NCBI RefSeq assembly: GCF_019049285.1
Contig: NZ_JAGMUL010000091.1
Location: forward strand, 113,671 to 177,670
Length of the DNA stretch: 64,000 nt
DNA from: Streptomyces sp. AC550_RSS872
Lineage (GTDB): Bacteria > Actinomycetota > Actinomycetes > Streptomycetales > Streptomycetaceae
Direction of reading: 5' to 3'
Below are positions 47,855-56,689 of the stretch, one piece after another. Under the pieces are notes generated by a model. The model searched no databases. It was not told the DNA's origin and saw only the letters and a list, made by a program, of their open reading frames with translations. A program made the translations under genes and the position numbers. Numbering within the stretch: position 1 is the first letter of the stretch; each line of letters opens with the position of its first letter.

Positions 47855-49654
47855 CTACGACGCCGGCCGCACCACCATCGCCGAGCCGCCGCCCCGCCGT
47901 ACCTTCTCGGCGGCGGCCAGCCACGTGCCGTTCGGCAGCCGCTGGACGCCGGTGGCCGCGCCGATCTCCGGGTTGAGCCGGAAGCCGTGCCCGATGGTCT
48001 CCAGCCGGGCCCTCAACGGGCTGTTGTACAGCCCCGGTTCGAGTTCGGTGGTGGTCTGGTTGCGCTGGCTGGCGCGCGGCGCGGCGATGGCGTCGACCAG
48101 CGGCAGGCCCCGGTCGAGGAAGCCGGTCAGGCTCTGCAGCACGGTCGTGATGATGGTCGCGCCACCGGGTGAACCGAGCGCCACGACGGGCTTGTCGTGC
48201 CGGTCGACCACGATCGTCGGCGACATCGACGAGCGCGGCCGCTTGCCCGGCCCCGGCAGGTTCGGGTCGTGGACGTCCGGGCTCGCCGGGGTGAAGGAGA
48301 AGTCCGTCAGCTCGTTGTTGAGGATGAAGCCGCGGCCCGGGACCGTGATGCCGCTGCCGCCGGTCTGCTCGATGGTGAGCGTGTACGAGACGACGTTGCC
48401 CCACCTGTCGGCCACCGTCAGGTGGGTCGTGCTGTCGCCCTCGTAGGTGGTCGGCGCCGCCGTGCCGCTCGCGTCGCAGGCCGCGGGGTTGCGCGGGTCG
48501 CCCGGCGCGACCGGGCTGGTCAGCACCGCGTCGTCCTTGATCAGGCACTCCCTCGAGTCGGCGTACCGCTGCGACAGCAGCTCCTTCGTCGGTACGTCCT
48601 CGAAGGCCGGGTCGCCGACCCAGCGCCCGCGGTCGGCGAAGGCGATACGGCTGGCCTCGATGTAGCGGTGCAGGTACTGGACCTCGCTCGCCTTCGACAG
48701 GTCCGTGTTCTCAAGGATGTTGAGGGCCTCGCCGACGGTCGTACCGCCGGAGGACGAGGGCGCCATGGAGTAGACACCGAGTCCGCGGTACGAAGTCTTC
48801 GTGGGCGCCTGGGACTTGGTGCGGTAGGTCGCCAGATCCTTGGCGGTCAGGTCGCCGGGGCGGGCGTTCCAGCCGGAACCGGGGTCGACGGGCGGGTGGT
48901 TGACCGTGTCGACGATGTCCTCGGCGAGGTCGCCCCGGTAGAGCGTGCCGACGCCCTTCCTGGCCAACTCGGCGTAGGTGCGGGCGAGATCCGGGTTCTT
49001 GAAGGTCGATCCGACGACCGGGAGCCGCCCGTTCGGGAGGAACAGCTTCGCGGTGTCCGGGAAGTAGCGGAACCGGGTCTCGTTCGCGGCGGTCTGCTCG
49101 CGGAAGGTGCCGTCGACGGTGAAGCCGTCCCGGGCGAGCCGCTCGGCGGGCTTCAGCAGCGTCCCGAGCCGCTTGCTCCCCCACTGGTCCAGCGCCTTCT
49201 GCCAGGTGGCGGGCGTGCCCGGGGTACCGACAGCGAGGCCGCTGCTGACGGCCTCGGCGAAGGGGACCGCCTTGCCGTTCTCCACGAAGAGGCCGGAGTC
49301 TGCGCTCAGGGGTGCCGTCTCACGGCCGTCGATGGTGCGCACCGTACGGGACTTGGCGTCGTAGTAGACGAAGTAGCCGCCTCCGCCGATGCCGGCCGAG
49401 TAGGGCTCGGTGACGCCGAGCGCGGCGGCCGTGGCCACGGCGGCGTCGACGGCGTTGCCGCCCTTGCGCAGGACCTCGATGCCGGCCGCGGAGGCGTCCG
49501 CGTCGACGCTGGACACCGCTCCGCCGTAGCCGACGGCGACCGGAACCTTCTCGACTGCCGTGCTCTCGGGGGCGGGTGGCGCTGCGGCCCCCACCGACAC
49601 CACGGCGGCCGAGACCGCCAGGACCGACAGTTTCCGCGCGACAGGGCGACGCAT
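47855..49654 (-). CDS. ggt: Secreted gamma-glutamyltransferase
   Basis: A 599-residue Ntn-hydrolase with a signal peptide (RRPVARKLSVLAVSAAVVSV then GAAAPPAP). The early motif is GGNAVDAAVATAAALGVTEP with YSAGIGGGGYFVYYD. The small-subunit threonine nucleophile is in YEGDSTTHLTVADRWGNVVS (near residue 395), and the late substrate loop is ALGSPGGATIITTVLQ. It cleaves glutathione or other gamma-glutamyl peptides outside the cell. The ATG at 49654 has GGAGG five bases upstream. It converges with the Clp gene across 15 bases. Confidence 0.93.
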   Translation of the reverse strand: MRRPVARKLSVLAVSAAVVSVGAAAPPAPESTAVEKVPVAVGYGGAVSSVDADASAAGIEVLRKGGNAVDAAVATAAALGVTEPYSAGIGGGGYFVYYDAKSRTVRTIDGRETAPLSADSGLFVENGKAVPFAEAVSSGLAVGTPGTPATWQKALDQWGSKRLGTLLKPAERLARDGFTVDGTFREQTAANETRFRYFPDTAKLFLPNGRLPVVGSTFKNPDLARTYAELARKGVGTLYRGDLAEDIVDTVNHPPVDPGSGWNARPGDLTAKDLATYRTKSQAPTKTSYRGLGVYSMAPSSSGGTTVGEALNILENTDLSKASEVQYLHRYIEASRIAFADRGRWVGDPAFEDVPTKELLSQRYADSRECLIKDDAVLTSPVAPGDPRNPAACDASGTAAPTTYEGDSTTHLTVADRWGNVVSYTLTIEQTGGSGITVPGRGFILNNELTDFSFTPASPDVHDPNLPGPGKRPRSSMSPTIVVDRHDKPVVALGSPGGATIITTVLQSLTGFLDRGLPLVDAIAAPRASQRNQTTTELEPGLYNSPLRARLETIGHGFRLNPEIGAATGVQRLPNGTWLAAAEKVRRGGGSAMVVRPAS

Positions 49655-49774
49655 CCGCACCTCCAGTCAGGGACCGTCCGGGCAGCCTATGCGATGGGCA
49701 TGCCCCCGTCAGCAAGACCGCGCCCGGGCATCGCTCGAACACGGGTTTGCGTTGGCCCGCTACCATGCGCGCCC

Positions 49775-50536
49775 ATGAGTGACGACGTGCGCAACATCGT
49801 GCTGGGCGTGGTCGCGGCGGCCATCAGCGCCGGACTGGGCTGGCTCACCCGCACCTACCTGTGGAAGCGGAAGCTCCGCCGCAAGCAGGCCTTCTTCGGG
49901 CTGCCCGACAACGCCGAGTCCTTGCTGGTGGTCAACCGCGGCGCCGGCGGACCCGAGCTGACGGTGATGCGCTACGACGTGTTCGCGCTCCTCGAACTCG
50001 CGGCCCTCATCAAGGACTGCAACGCGCACGCCCAGATCGTCCCGCACGACGCGGCACGCCAGGGCTTCGGCGAGCGCACCGAGTTCTGCCTCGGCGGTCC
50101 GGCGTCGAACCGCCGCATGACGGCGCACCTGGCTTCCCTGCTGCCGGGGGTGCGGGTGAACGTCGACGCCGAGCCCGGCCCCGACCGGGGTGCTCTACAG
50201 GTCGGTTCCGAGCGCTACCGGGTGGAGGTCGGCAAGGAGGAGTACGCGCTCCTCGCCCGGCTCACCGTCGACCAGAGCCACGGCACGCGTCCCGTCTTCC
50301 TCTTCTGCGGCCAGACCGCGATCACCAACCAGGCAGCCACCCGCTACCTCGCCCGCAACCACGAGCGGCTGTCCCGCAAGCACGGCACCGGCTCCTTCGT
50401 CCTGTTGCTGAAGGTGGTCAACTCGCAGGCGTACGGCCCGGATGTGGTGGAGCTGGTCGCGGACGTCACCAGGGCGGCGCAGGCGCCCCTGCCCACGCCG
50501 ACGGCGACTCCGCGCAATACCCACCGGGCCTCCTGA
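49775..50536 (+). CDS. Membrane-anchored protein of unknown function
   Basis: A 253-residue protein with one N-terminal membrane helix (NIVLGVVAAAISAGLGWLTR) followed by basic residues (KRKLRRK), so the main domain is cytoplasmic. That domain reads like a Rossmann-type alpha/beta fold: ESLLVVNRGAGGPELTVMRY, FALLELAALIKDCNAHAQIV, FCLGGPASNRRMTAHLASLL, and a repeat of the strand pattern in PVFLFCGQTAITNQAATRYL. The two similar Gly-rich turns (CLGGPASN and FCGQTAIT) hint at nucleotide or sugar binding. I do not know a named family. It is divergent from ggt. Confidence 0.6.
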   Translation: MSDDVRNIVLGVVAAAISAGLGWLTRTYLWKRKLRRKQAFFGLPDNAESLLVVNRGAGGPELTVMRYDVFALLELAALIKDCNAHAQIVPHDAARQGFGERTEFCLGGPASNRRMTAHLASLLPGVRVNVDAEPGPDRGALQVGSERYRVEVGKEEYALLARLTVDQSHGTRPVFLFCGQTAITNQAATRYLARNHERLSRKHGTGSFVLLLKVVNSQAYGPDVVELVADVTRAAQAPLPTPTATPRNTHRAS

Positions 50537-50549
50537 GGTTCGTCACATT

Positions 50550-50600
50550 CCAGTAATCGTTACTGGCACGTAACTTACCCATGGGTTACTTGCGGTAAGG
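50550..50600 (+). promoter_or_regulatory. Cluster of palindromes upstream of the CocE-type gene
   Basis: CCAGTAATCGTTACTGG at 50550-50566 is a perfect 17-base palindrome. Next come GTAAC at 50570 and GTTAC at 50585 flanking the palindrome ACCCATGGGT (50577-50586), and then GGTAAG. Repeated TTAC/GTAA half sites suggest a TetR-type operator that controls the hydrolase gene, whose GTG is at 50653. Confidence 0.55.
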
Positions 50601-50652
50601 GGTCCCGGTTACCGTTCGGTCACTTTGCACTGACACGAGTGAGGAGTGATCC

Positions 50653-52221
50653 GTGGGAACCCAACGCAAGGCCCTGCGTACGACCGCCGTGGGCGCCGTC
50701 TCCGCGACCCTGATCGCCGGGAGCGCCCTCGGGCTCGCCCCGGCCGCCCAGGCGGCCCCCAGTGGCGTCCGCTTCGTCGACATCAGCGGCGACGGAGGCA
50801 CCACCCTCAAGGCGAACGTCATCACGCCGGCCGGCGCCGACGGCAACCGCCGCTACCCGCTGCTCGTGCTGCCCACGAGCTGGGGCCTGCCGCAGGTCGA
50901 GTATTTCGCGCAGGCGCAGAAACTCGCGAACTCGGGCTACATCGTGATCAGTTACAACGTGCGCGGCTTCTGGCAGTCGGGCGGCGAGATAGAAGTGGCG
51001 GGCCCGCCAGACATAGCCGACGCGTCCAGGGTGATCGACTGGGCGCTCGCCAACACCCCGGCCGACGCGGGCCACATCGGCATGGCGGGCGTCTCGTACG
51101 GCGCCGGCATCAGCCTGCTGACCGCCGCGAACGACAAGCGGGTCAGGGCCGTCGCCGCCCTCAGCGGCTGGGCCGACCTCATCGGCTCGATCTACTCCGG
51201 CCGCACCCAGCACTCCCAGGCCGCCGCACTGCTGGACGGCGCGAGCCTGGTCACCGGCCGCCAGAGCGCCGAAGTCCGGCAGATCTTCAACGACTTCTAC
51301 GCCTCCAACCTGTCCAAGGAACAGGACATGATCAACTGGGGGAAGAAACGTTCGGCCGTCACATACGTGGACCAACTCAACAAGAACGGCGCCGCGGTCA
51401 TGATGGCCAACGCCTGGGGCGACACGATCTTCCCGCCCAACCAGTACGCGGACTTCTACGAGAAGCTGACCGGCCCCAAGCGGCTGGAGTTCCGCCCCGG
51501 CGACCACGCCACCGCCGAGCTGACCGGCCTGTTCGGCCTGCCCAACGACGTGTGGACGGACACCGAGCGCTGGTTCGACCACTACCTCAAGGGCGAGGAC
51601 AACGGCGTCAACCGTGAGCTGCCCGTCCGGCTCAAGTCCCGCTCCTCGGGCGGCTACGAGGGCTATCCGGACTGGAAGTCCGTCGGCGCGGCCGACCGGA
51701 AGATCGCCCTCGGCGGCACGACCACCATCCGCACGAACGTCAACTCGGGCGCGGACGGCGGAGTCGTCTTCCTCTCCAGCATCCTCGACCAGGTGGCCCA
51801 GCTTCCCCCGATGGCGTCGATCCCGCTGATCCCCCGGCTCTGGGCGGGCGTGTGGCAGTCGGAAAAGTACGCCACGGCCCAACACGTGCGCGGCACGGCC
51901 AAGTTGCACACCACTCTCACCCCGACCAAGGAGAGCGGCACCCTCGTCGCCTACCTCTACGACGTGGGTCCGCTCGGCCTCGGCAAGCTGGTCAGCAACG
52001 CGCCGTACACCTTCCACGGACGTACGCCGGGCAAGCCGTTCACCGTCGACCTGGAGCTGTACTCCACGGCCTACGACGTCCCGGCAGGGCACCGGCTCGC
52101 CCTGGTCGTCGACACGGTCGACCCGCTCTACATCGAGCACAACCCGTCCGGCGCGCGGCTGACCTTCTCCTCGCCGGCGAACGACCCGTCGTACGTGTCG
52201 ATTCCACTGCGCGAGCAGTGA
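50653..52221 (+). CDS. Secreted CocE/NonD-family alpha/beta hydrolase
   Basis: A 522-residue protein with a signal peptide (LRTTAVGAVSATLIAGSALG then LAPAAQA). The hydrolase core has YPLLVLPTSWGLPQVEYF, NVRGFWQSGGEIEVAGPPDI, the nucleophile serine in IGMAGVSYGAGISLLTAAND (GVSYG), the aspartate region MMANAWGDTIFPPNQYADF and the histidine in FRPGDHATAELTG. The C-terminal beta domain (GTLVAYLYDVGPLGLGKLVS) is that of X-prolyl dipeptidyl peptidases and cocaine esterase. It likely hydrolyses peptides or esters outside the cell. GTG start with GAGGAG upstream. Confidence 0.88.
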   Translation: MGTQRKALRTTAVGAVSATLIAGSALGLAPAAQAAPSGVRFVDISGDGGTTLKANVITPAGADGNRRYPLLVLPTSWGLPQVEYFAQAQKLANSGYIVISYNVRGFWQSGGEIEVAGPPDIADASRVIDWALANTPADAGHIGMAGVSYGAGISLLTAANDKRVRAVAALSGWADLIGSIYSGRTQHSQAAALLDGASLVTGRQSAEVRQIFNDFYASNLSKEQDMINWGKKRSAVTYVDQLNKNGAAVMMANAWGDTIFPPNQYADFYEKLTGPKRLEFRPGDHATAELTGLFGLPNDVWTDTERWFDHYLKGEDNGVNRELPVRLKSRSSGGYEGYPDWKSVGAADRKIALGGTTTIRTNVNSGADGGVVFLSSILDQVAQLPPMASIPLIPRLWAGVWQSEKYATAQHVRGTAKLHTTLTPTKESGTLVAYLYDVGPLGLGKLVSNAPYTFHGRTPGKPFTVDLELYSTAYDVPAGHRLALVVDTVDPLYIEHNPSGARLTFSSPANDPSYVSIPLREQ

Positions 52222-52456
52222 TCTCCGGCCGGCGCCGGGCGGGTATGGCTCTGTGACTGCTGCCCCCTGCTACCCCCTGCTGTCCCTTGGTCCAGGGGCC
52301 GTGGGGGGATCCCCACCCGGCAGCAGCGTCCCTGGTCGCGGCCGGGGCCACCTCCACGACCCTGGGACGGACGGAACATCGTAGTCGAGGTCGTTCGCGG
52401 CGAGGATTCCGGCGTGGAGAAACGCCGTTCGTCTCGGCATGGGTCGCACTTCCCGC

Positions 52457-53200
52457 TCAGTGATGGAGGATCTTCGACAGGAAGTCCCGGGCGCGCTCGC
52501 TGCTGGGGTTGGTGAAGAACTCGTCGGGACTGCGGTCCTCGACGATGCGGCCGTCGGCCATGAACACCACGCGGTTGGCGGCCGAGCGGGCGAAGCCCAT
52601 CTCATGGGTGACGACGATCATCGTCATGCCGTCACGGGCGAGTTGACGCATGACCTCCAGCACCTCGTTGATCATCTCGGGGTCGAGCGCGGAGGTGGGC
52701 TCGTCGAACAGCATCACCTTGGGCCCCATGGCGAGGGCCCGGGCGATGGCGACCCGCTGCTGCTGGCCGCCGGAGAGCTGCGCGGGGTACTTGTCCGCCT
52801 GGTCGGCCACGCCGACACGCTCCAGGAGTTCGCGGGAGCGCCGGTCGGCTTCCTCCTTCTTGCGGCCGCGGACCTTGACCTGCCCGAGGGAGACGTTCTG
52901 GAGGACCGTCTTGTGGGCGAACAGGTTGAAGGACTGGAAGACCATGCCGACTTCGGCACGCAGCCGGGCGAGCGCCTTGCCCTCCGCCGGCAGCGGCTGG
53001 CCGTCGAGCAGGATCGTGCCGGACTGGACGGTCTCCAGCCGGTTGATGGCCCGGCACAGCGTCGACTTTCCCGACCCCGAGGGGCCGATGACCACGACCA
53101 CTTCCCCTTTGCCGACGGTGAGATCGATGTCCTGGAGGACATGCAGGTCCCCGAAGTACTTGTTGACGTCACGCAGCTCGATCAGTGGATCGCCAGCCAT
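52457..53200 (-). CDS. Polar amino-acid ABC transporter ATPase, GluA-like
   Basis: A 247-residue ATPase. Motifs are complete: Walker A VIGPSGSGKSTLCRAINRLE, Q-loop VGMVFQSFNLFAHKTVLQNV, signature QLSGGQQQRVAIARALAMGP, Walker B VMLFDEPTSALDPEMI and switch VVTHEMGFARSAANRV. This is the glutamate/glutamine subclass (GluA, GlnQ). The binding protein and two permease genes that normally follow are absent: 52222-52456 holds only a 56-codon frame from 52440 that I cannot assign. It may serve permeases encoded elsewhere, or be left over. Confidence 0.88.
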   Translation of the reverse strand: MAGDPLIELRDVNKYFGDLHVLQDIDLTVGKGEVVVVIGPSGSGKSTLCRAINRLETVQSGTILLDGQPLPAEGKALARLRAEVGMVFQSFNLFAHKTVLQNVSLGQVKVRGRKKEEADRRSRELLERVGVADQADKYPAQLSGGQQQRVAIARALAMGPKVMLFDEPTSALDPEMINEVLEVMRQLARDGMTMIVVTHEMGFARSAANRVVFMADGRIVEDRSPDEFFTNPSSERARDFLSKILHH

Positions 53201-53337
53201 GCCCAGCCCCAGTCACTCTCAGCTGTGTAGCGGTCTCCGCAAACTATCCGGGCAGCAGTTGACTCAATGCGCGACACGCACCTTTCGGACATAAGCCGTA
53301 TTTACGTCGCATTTATATCGAACTGTCGACCGATGCG

Positions 53338-53745
53338 TCACGCCTCCGCGACCTCCGCGTACAGCTGCGACAGCTCCGGCACCCCGTTCGCGGCCCACTC
53401 CTGCCCCGAGGCCACGACATCGAACTCACGGCCCGAGGCGAGCCGCACGACCGGCTGACCGTCCGGCCAGATCTCCCAGCAGGCCCCGGGCACGGTGCGC
53501 ACGATGACGGTGCCGAGGTACAGGCCGGCGTCGTTGCCCAGCCACGGCAGGACCTCCTCGTCCTCCCGCCACCGCGGCAGCAGCTGGTCGAGCGCCTCCA
53601 ACGAGGCCACCGTGTCGTCGAGTTGGATCCCCGCACGGGACGCGTGGGAGCGCAGGAGTTCGCATTCGGCGAGGAGTTCGGCGATGCCCTCGGGGTCGGG
53701 GGCCCCGCGCTTCTCGGGCCGGTTGCCCAGAAAAGGGATCTTCAT
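53338..53745 (-). CDS. DUF6278-like small protein
   Basis: A 135-residue soluble protein starting MKIPFLGNRPEKRG. The body has GIAELLAECELLRSHASRAG, IQLDDTVASLEALDQLLPRW and the C-terminal strands GLYLGTVIVRTVPGACWEIW and DGQPVVRLASGREFDVVASG. This is a conserved Streptomyces protein of unknown function as I remember it. No catalytic motif is visible. Confidence 0.7.
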   Translation of the reverse strand: MKIPFLGNRPEKRGAPDPEGIAELLAECELLRSHASRAGIQLDDTVASLEALDQLLPRWREDEEVLPWLGNDAGLYLGTVIVRTVPGACWEIWPDGQPVVRLASGREFDVVASGQEWAANGVPELSQLYAEVAEA

Positions 53746-53977
53746 ACGCCCAGCGTGTCATTCGCACGGCCGAACGCACCACAGGCGCGCGGGCCGTCGA
53801 TTCCGGGCGAGTTCACGCCTAGTTCAGGCATGGCTCGTTGACGGGTCACGGGTGCCTCTCTAACTTCACGGTGCGTCTTGCGTCTCGCCGGAACGTCACG
53901 CGCCTGTACGTCTCATCCGAAGTTGTCATGTGCAGCCATACGCCGTCCTGAGCGGTCGTGAACGGGAGGAGTCGGAG

Positions 53978-55744
53978 TTGCGCCGACGTGTGTGGAGTTC
54001 CGCGGTCGTCCTCGCTGTCTTCGCGGTCCTGGTGCCGAGTGTCTCCGCACAGGCGGCCCCCGAGCGCAGAGCCGGGCCGCTGCCGCTGGAGCAGCTCTTC
54101 GACAACAGGGCCGTCAGCGACGACGCCCGGCCCGCCGAGGCCGACTTCGACGGGTCGGGCGCCTCCTTGTCGGCACAGGCCCTGTCGGCCGCCGGCTGGA
54201 CCCCCGGCCGCGCGCTGACCGTGCAGGGAGCCCGACTGACCTGGCCGAGGCGGCAGCCGGGCCGGCCGGACAACGTACTGGCCGCCGGACAGAACGTACG
54301 GGTGCGCGGGCGCGGTGACGCCCTCGCCTTCCTGGTGGCCGGCACGGGCGGCTCCGGCGCCGCAGGCACCGGGATCGTCACCTACGCCGACGGCAGCCGC
54401 ACCTCCTACCATCTGACCGCCCCCGACTGGCGCACCGGCCCGCTCGCCACCAAGGCGGTGGCCCTGACGCATATCAACACGCCCGTTGGCCAACTCGCCG
54501 AGCGGCCGCGGCTGTACGTCGTGACCGTGCCGGTCGTGGTGGGGCGCGAGGTCGCCTCCGTGCGGCTGCCGCGGGCGACCGGGCTGCATGTGTTCGCGCT
54601 GGCGGTACGGGCCCCGGCCACGGGCTGGACGGGGAGTTGGTCGACGGCGACGGGCGGCTACCCGACCGTCGGGCCGTGGACCGACCGGACACTGCGGCTG
54701 GTGGTGCACACGTCGGCCGGCGGGCCGCGGGTGCGGCTGCGGTTCGACAACACCTTCGCGGCTGCACCGGTACGGATCGGGAGGGCCACGGTGGCGGTGC
54801 AGTCGGCGGGCGCGGCGGCGCGGGCGACGCCGGTCGCGGCGTCCTTCCGGGGCGCGGCGGGCATCGTGATCCCGGCCGGCGCACAGGCCTACAGCGATCC
54901 GCTCGGCTTCAAGGTGCCCGCGGACACCAATCTGCTGGTGAGCTTCCATCTGCCCGGGACCGTGCCGGCCGCACCCGTGCACCGGCTCGCACAGCAGCGG
55001 TCGTATGTGAGCGCACCCGGCGACCACACGGCGGACGGCTCCGCGAGGGCGTACCCGACGGTCCTGACCAGCTGGCCGCTGCTGACCGGTGTCGACGTCA
55101 GCGGTGGGCCGGGGTCCGTGGTGCTCCTGGGGGACTCGATCACCGACGGAGACAAGTCCACGACGGACGCCAACCGACGGTGGCCCAATGTGCTCGCCAC
55201 ACGGCTGCGGAAGCAGAGTGTGGTCCCGCGCTATGGGGTGCTGAACCAGGGGGTTTCGGGCAACCGTGTGGTCTCCGACCGCTATCCCGGCGACGGAGTC
55301 TCCACGGACACGGCCGGGGTGAGCGCCCTGCACCGGTTCGACCGGGATGTCCTGGCCCAGACGTCGGCGCGTACGGCCGTCGTGTTCGAGGGCGTCAACG
55401 ATGTGCGGTGGGACACGACCGCGGAGCAGGTGATCGCCGGGCTGCGCGAGATCGCGGACCGGGGACATGCGCGTGGGCTGCGGATGCTGGCGGCGACGAT
55501 CCTGCCGTGCGAGGGGGAGGTGCGGTGCACCGCGTTGGCCGACATGGAGCGGGTCGAGGTGAACGCGTGGATCCGCTCCGGCGCCGCGTTCGACGGTGTG
55601 CTCGACTTCGACGCGGTGGTACGGGATCCTGCGCGGCCCTCTCGCATGCTGCCCGCTTACGACAGCGGGGACCATCTGCATCCCGGCGACGCGGGGCTCG
55701 CTGCGCTGGCTGAGGCGGTGGATCTGCGGTTGCTGGTGCCGTGA
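53978..55744 (+). CDS. Secreted SGNH/GDSL-family hydrolase
   Basis: A 588-residue protein with a signal peptide (RRRVWSSAVVLAVFAVLVPS then VSAQAAPER). The first half is an unrecognised beta-rich domain (LTVQGARLTWPRRQPGRPDN). The SGNH half has block I VVLLGDSITDGDKSTTD, block II LNQGVSGNRVVSDRYPGDG, block III VVFEGVNDVRWDTTAEQ and block V YDSGDHLHPGDAGLAALAEA, so the serine, glycine, asparagine and histidine are all present. Such enzymes deacylate sugars or lipids. The start is a TTG with GGGAGGAG six bases upstream; no better start exists. Confidence 0.88.
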   Translation: MRRRVWSSAVVLAVFAVLVPSVSAQAAPERRAGPLPLEQLFDNRAVSDDARPAEADFDGSGASLSAQALSAAGWTPGRALTVQGARLTWPRRQPGRPDNVLAAGQNVRVRGRGDALAFLVAGTGGSGAAGTGIVTYADGSRTSYHLTAPDWRTGPLATKAVALTHINTPVGQLAERPRLYVVTVPVVVGREVASVRLPRATGLHVFALAVRAPATGWTGSWSTATGGYPTVGPWTDRTLRLVVHTSAGGPRVRLRFDNTFAAAPVRIGRATVAVQSAGAAARATPVAASFRGAAGIVIPAGAQAYSDPLGFKVPADTNLLVSFHLPGTVPAAPVHRLAQQRSYVSAPGDHTADGSARAYPTVLTSWPLLTGVDVSGGPGSVVLLGDSITDGDKSTTDANRRWPNVLATRLRKQSVVPRYGVLNQGVSGNRVVSDRYPGDGVSTDTAGVSALHRFDRDVLAQTSARTAVVFEGVNDVRWDTTAEQVIAGLREIADRGHARGLRMLAATILPCEGEVRCTALADMERVEVNAWIRSGAAFDGVLDFDAVVRDPARPSRMLPAYDSGDHLHPGDAGLAALAEAVDLRLLVP

Positions 55745-55764
55745 GGTGGGGCGGCGTTGGAGGG

Positions 55765-55840
55765 GGCGTCCGGGGGCTCCGCCCCCAGGCCCCCGTATCG
55801 GCCTGACGGCCTCGTCCTCAAACGCCGGACAGGCCAGTTA
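55765..55840. terminator. Bidirectional terminator within a Streptomyces-type intergenic element
   Basis: GGGGGC-TCC-GCCCCC at 55772-55786 forms a tight hairpin between two convergent genes. The following text (CGGCCTGACGGCCTCGTCC, then TCAAACGCCGGACAGGCC) belongs to a string I have often seen in Streptomyces intergenic DNA. Confidence 0.7.
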
Positions 55841-55853
55841 TGGCCGACCTCCG

Positions 55854-56633
55854 CTACACGTCCAGGTCCACGACCACAGGCGCGTGGTCCGAGGCGCCCT
55901 TGCCCTTGCGCTCCTCGCGGTCCACGTAGGAGTCGGTGACCGACTTGGCGAAGGGCTCGTTGCCGTAGACCAGGTCGATGCGCATGCCGCGGTTCTTGGG
56001 GAAGCAGAGCTGGCGGTAGTCCCAGTACGTGTACGGGTGGTCGTACTTCAGGGGGCGCGGGACCACGTCGGAGAGGCCGGACTCACGCAGGGAGGCGAGG
56101 GCGGCGCGCTCGGCGGGGGTGACGTGGGTGAGGCCCTCGAAGGCGGCCACGTCGTAGACGTCGTCGTCCGTCGGCGCCACGTTGTAGTCGCCCATCACCG
56201 CGAACGGACGACTGCCGCCCGCGTCGCCGGCGACGGCGGCCCTGAGGGCCTCGAACCATTGAAGCTTGTAGGCGTAGTGAGGGTGGTCCACCTCACGGCC
56301 GTTCGGCACGTACACCGACCAGACGCGGATCGGGCCGCAGGTCGCGGAGATGGCGCGGGGCTCCACGACGCCGTCGAAGCCGGGGTCGCCCGGGAGGCCC
56401 TTGACGACCTCCTTCAGGCCTACGCGGGAGAGCACCGCCACGCCGTTCCACCGGCCGGTGGCGTTGACCGCCGCCTCGTAGCCGAGGTCGCGCAGCGGGT
56501 CGAACGGGAAGGTGTCCTCGGCGACCTTGGCCTCCTGGAGGCACAGCACGTCGGTGCCGCTGCTCTCCAGCCAGGCCAGGAGCCTCGGCAGGCGGGCGGT
56601 GATCGAGTTCACGTTCCAGGTCGCGATGCGCAT
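55854..56633 (-). CDS. xth: Exodeoxyribonuclease III / AP endonuclease
   Basis: A 259-residue exonuclease-endonuclease-phosphatase fold. Active-site motifs are complete: MRIATWNVNSITARLPRLL, VLCLQEAKVAEDTFPF (glutamate for metal), GRWNGVAVLSRVGL, VWSVYVPNGREVDHPHYAYK, VMGDYNVAPTDDDVYD and the catalytic pair in GKGASDHAPVVVDLDV. It cuts DNA at abasic sites and degrades 3' ends during base-excision repair. Confidence 0.95.
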   Translation of the reverse strand: MRIATWNVNSITARLPRLLAWLESSGTDVLCLQEAKVAEDTFPFDPLRDLGYEAAVNATGRWNGVAVLSRVGLKEVVKGLPGDPGFDGVVEPRAISATCGPIRVWSVYVPNGREVDHPHYAYKLQWFEALRAAVAGDAGGSRPFAVMGDYNVAPTDDDVYDVAAFEGLTHVTPAERAALASLRESGLSDVVPRPLKYDHPYTYWDYRQLCFPKNRGMRIDLVYGNEPFAKSVTDSYVDREERKGKGASDHAPVVVDLDV

Positions 56634-56664
56634 GCCTGACAACCTACCGGGCGGGACTGACAAC

Positions 56665-56689
56665 GCGGCCCCGCCCGGGGTGGGGCCGC
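56665..56689 (-). terminator. Hairpin after the MBL-fold gene
   Basis: GCGGCCCC at 56665-56672 pairs perfectly with GGGGCCGC at 56682-56689 around a nine-base loop, directly after the stop codon of the MBL-fold gene and upstream of xth. Confidence 0.7.
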
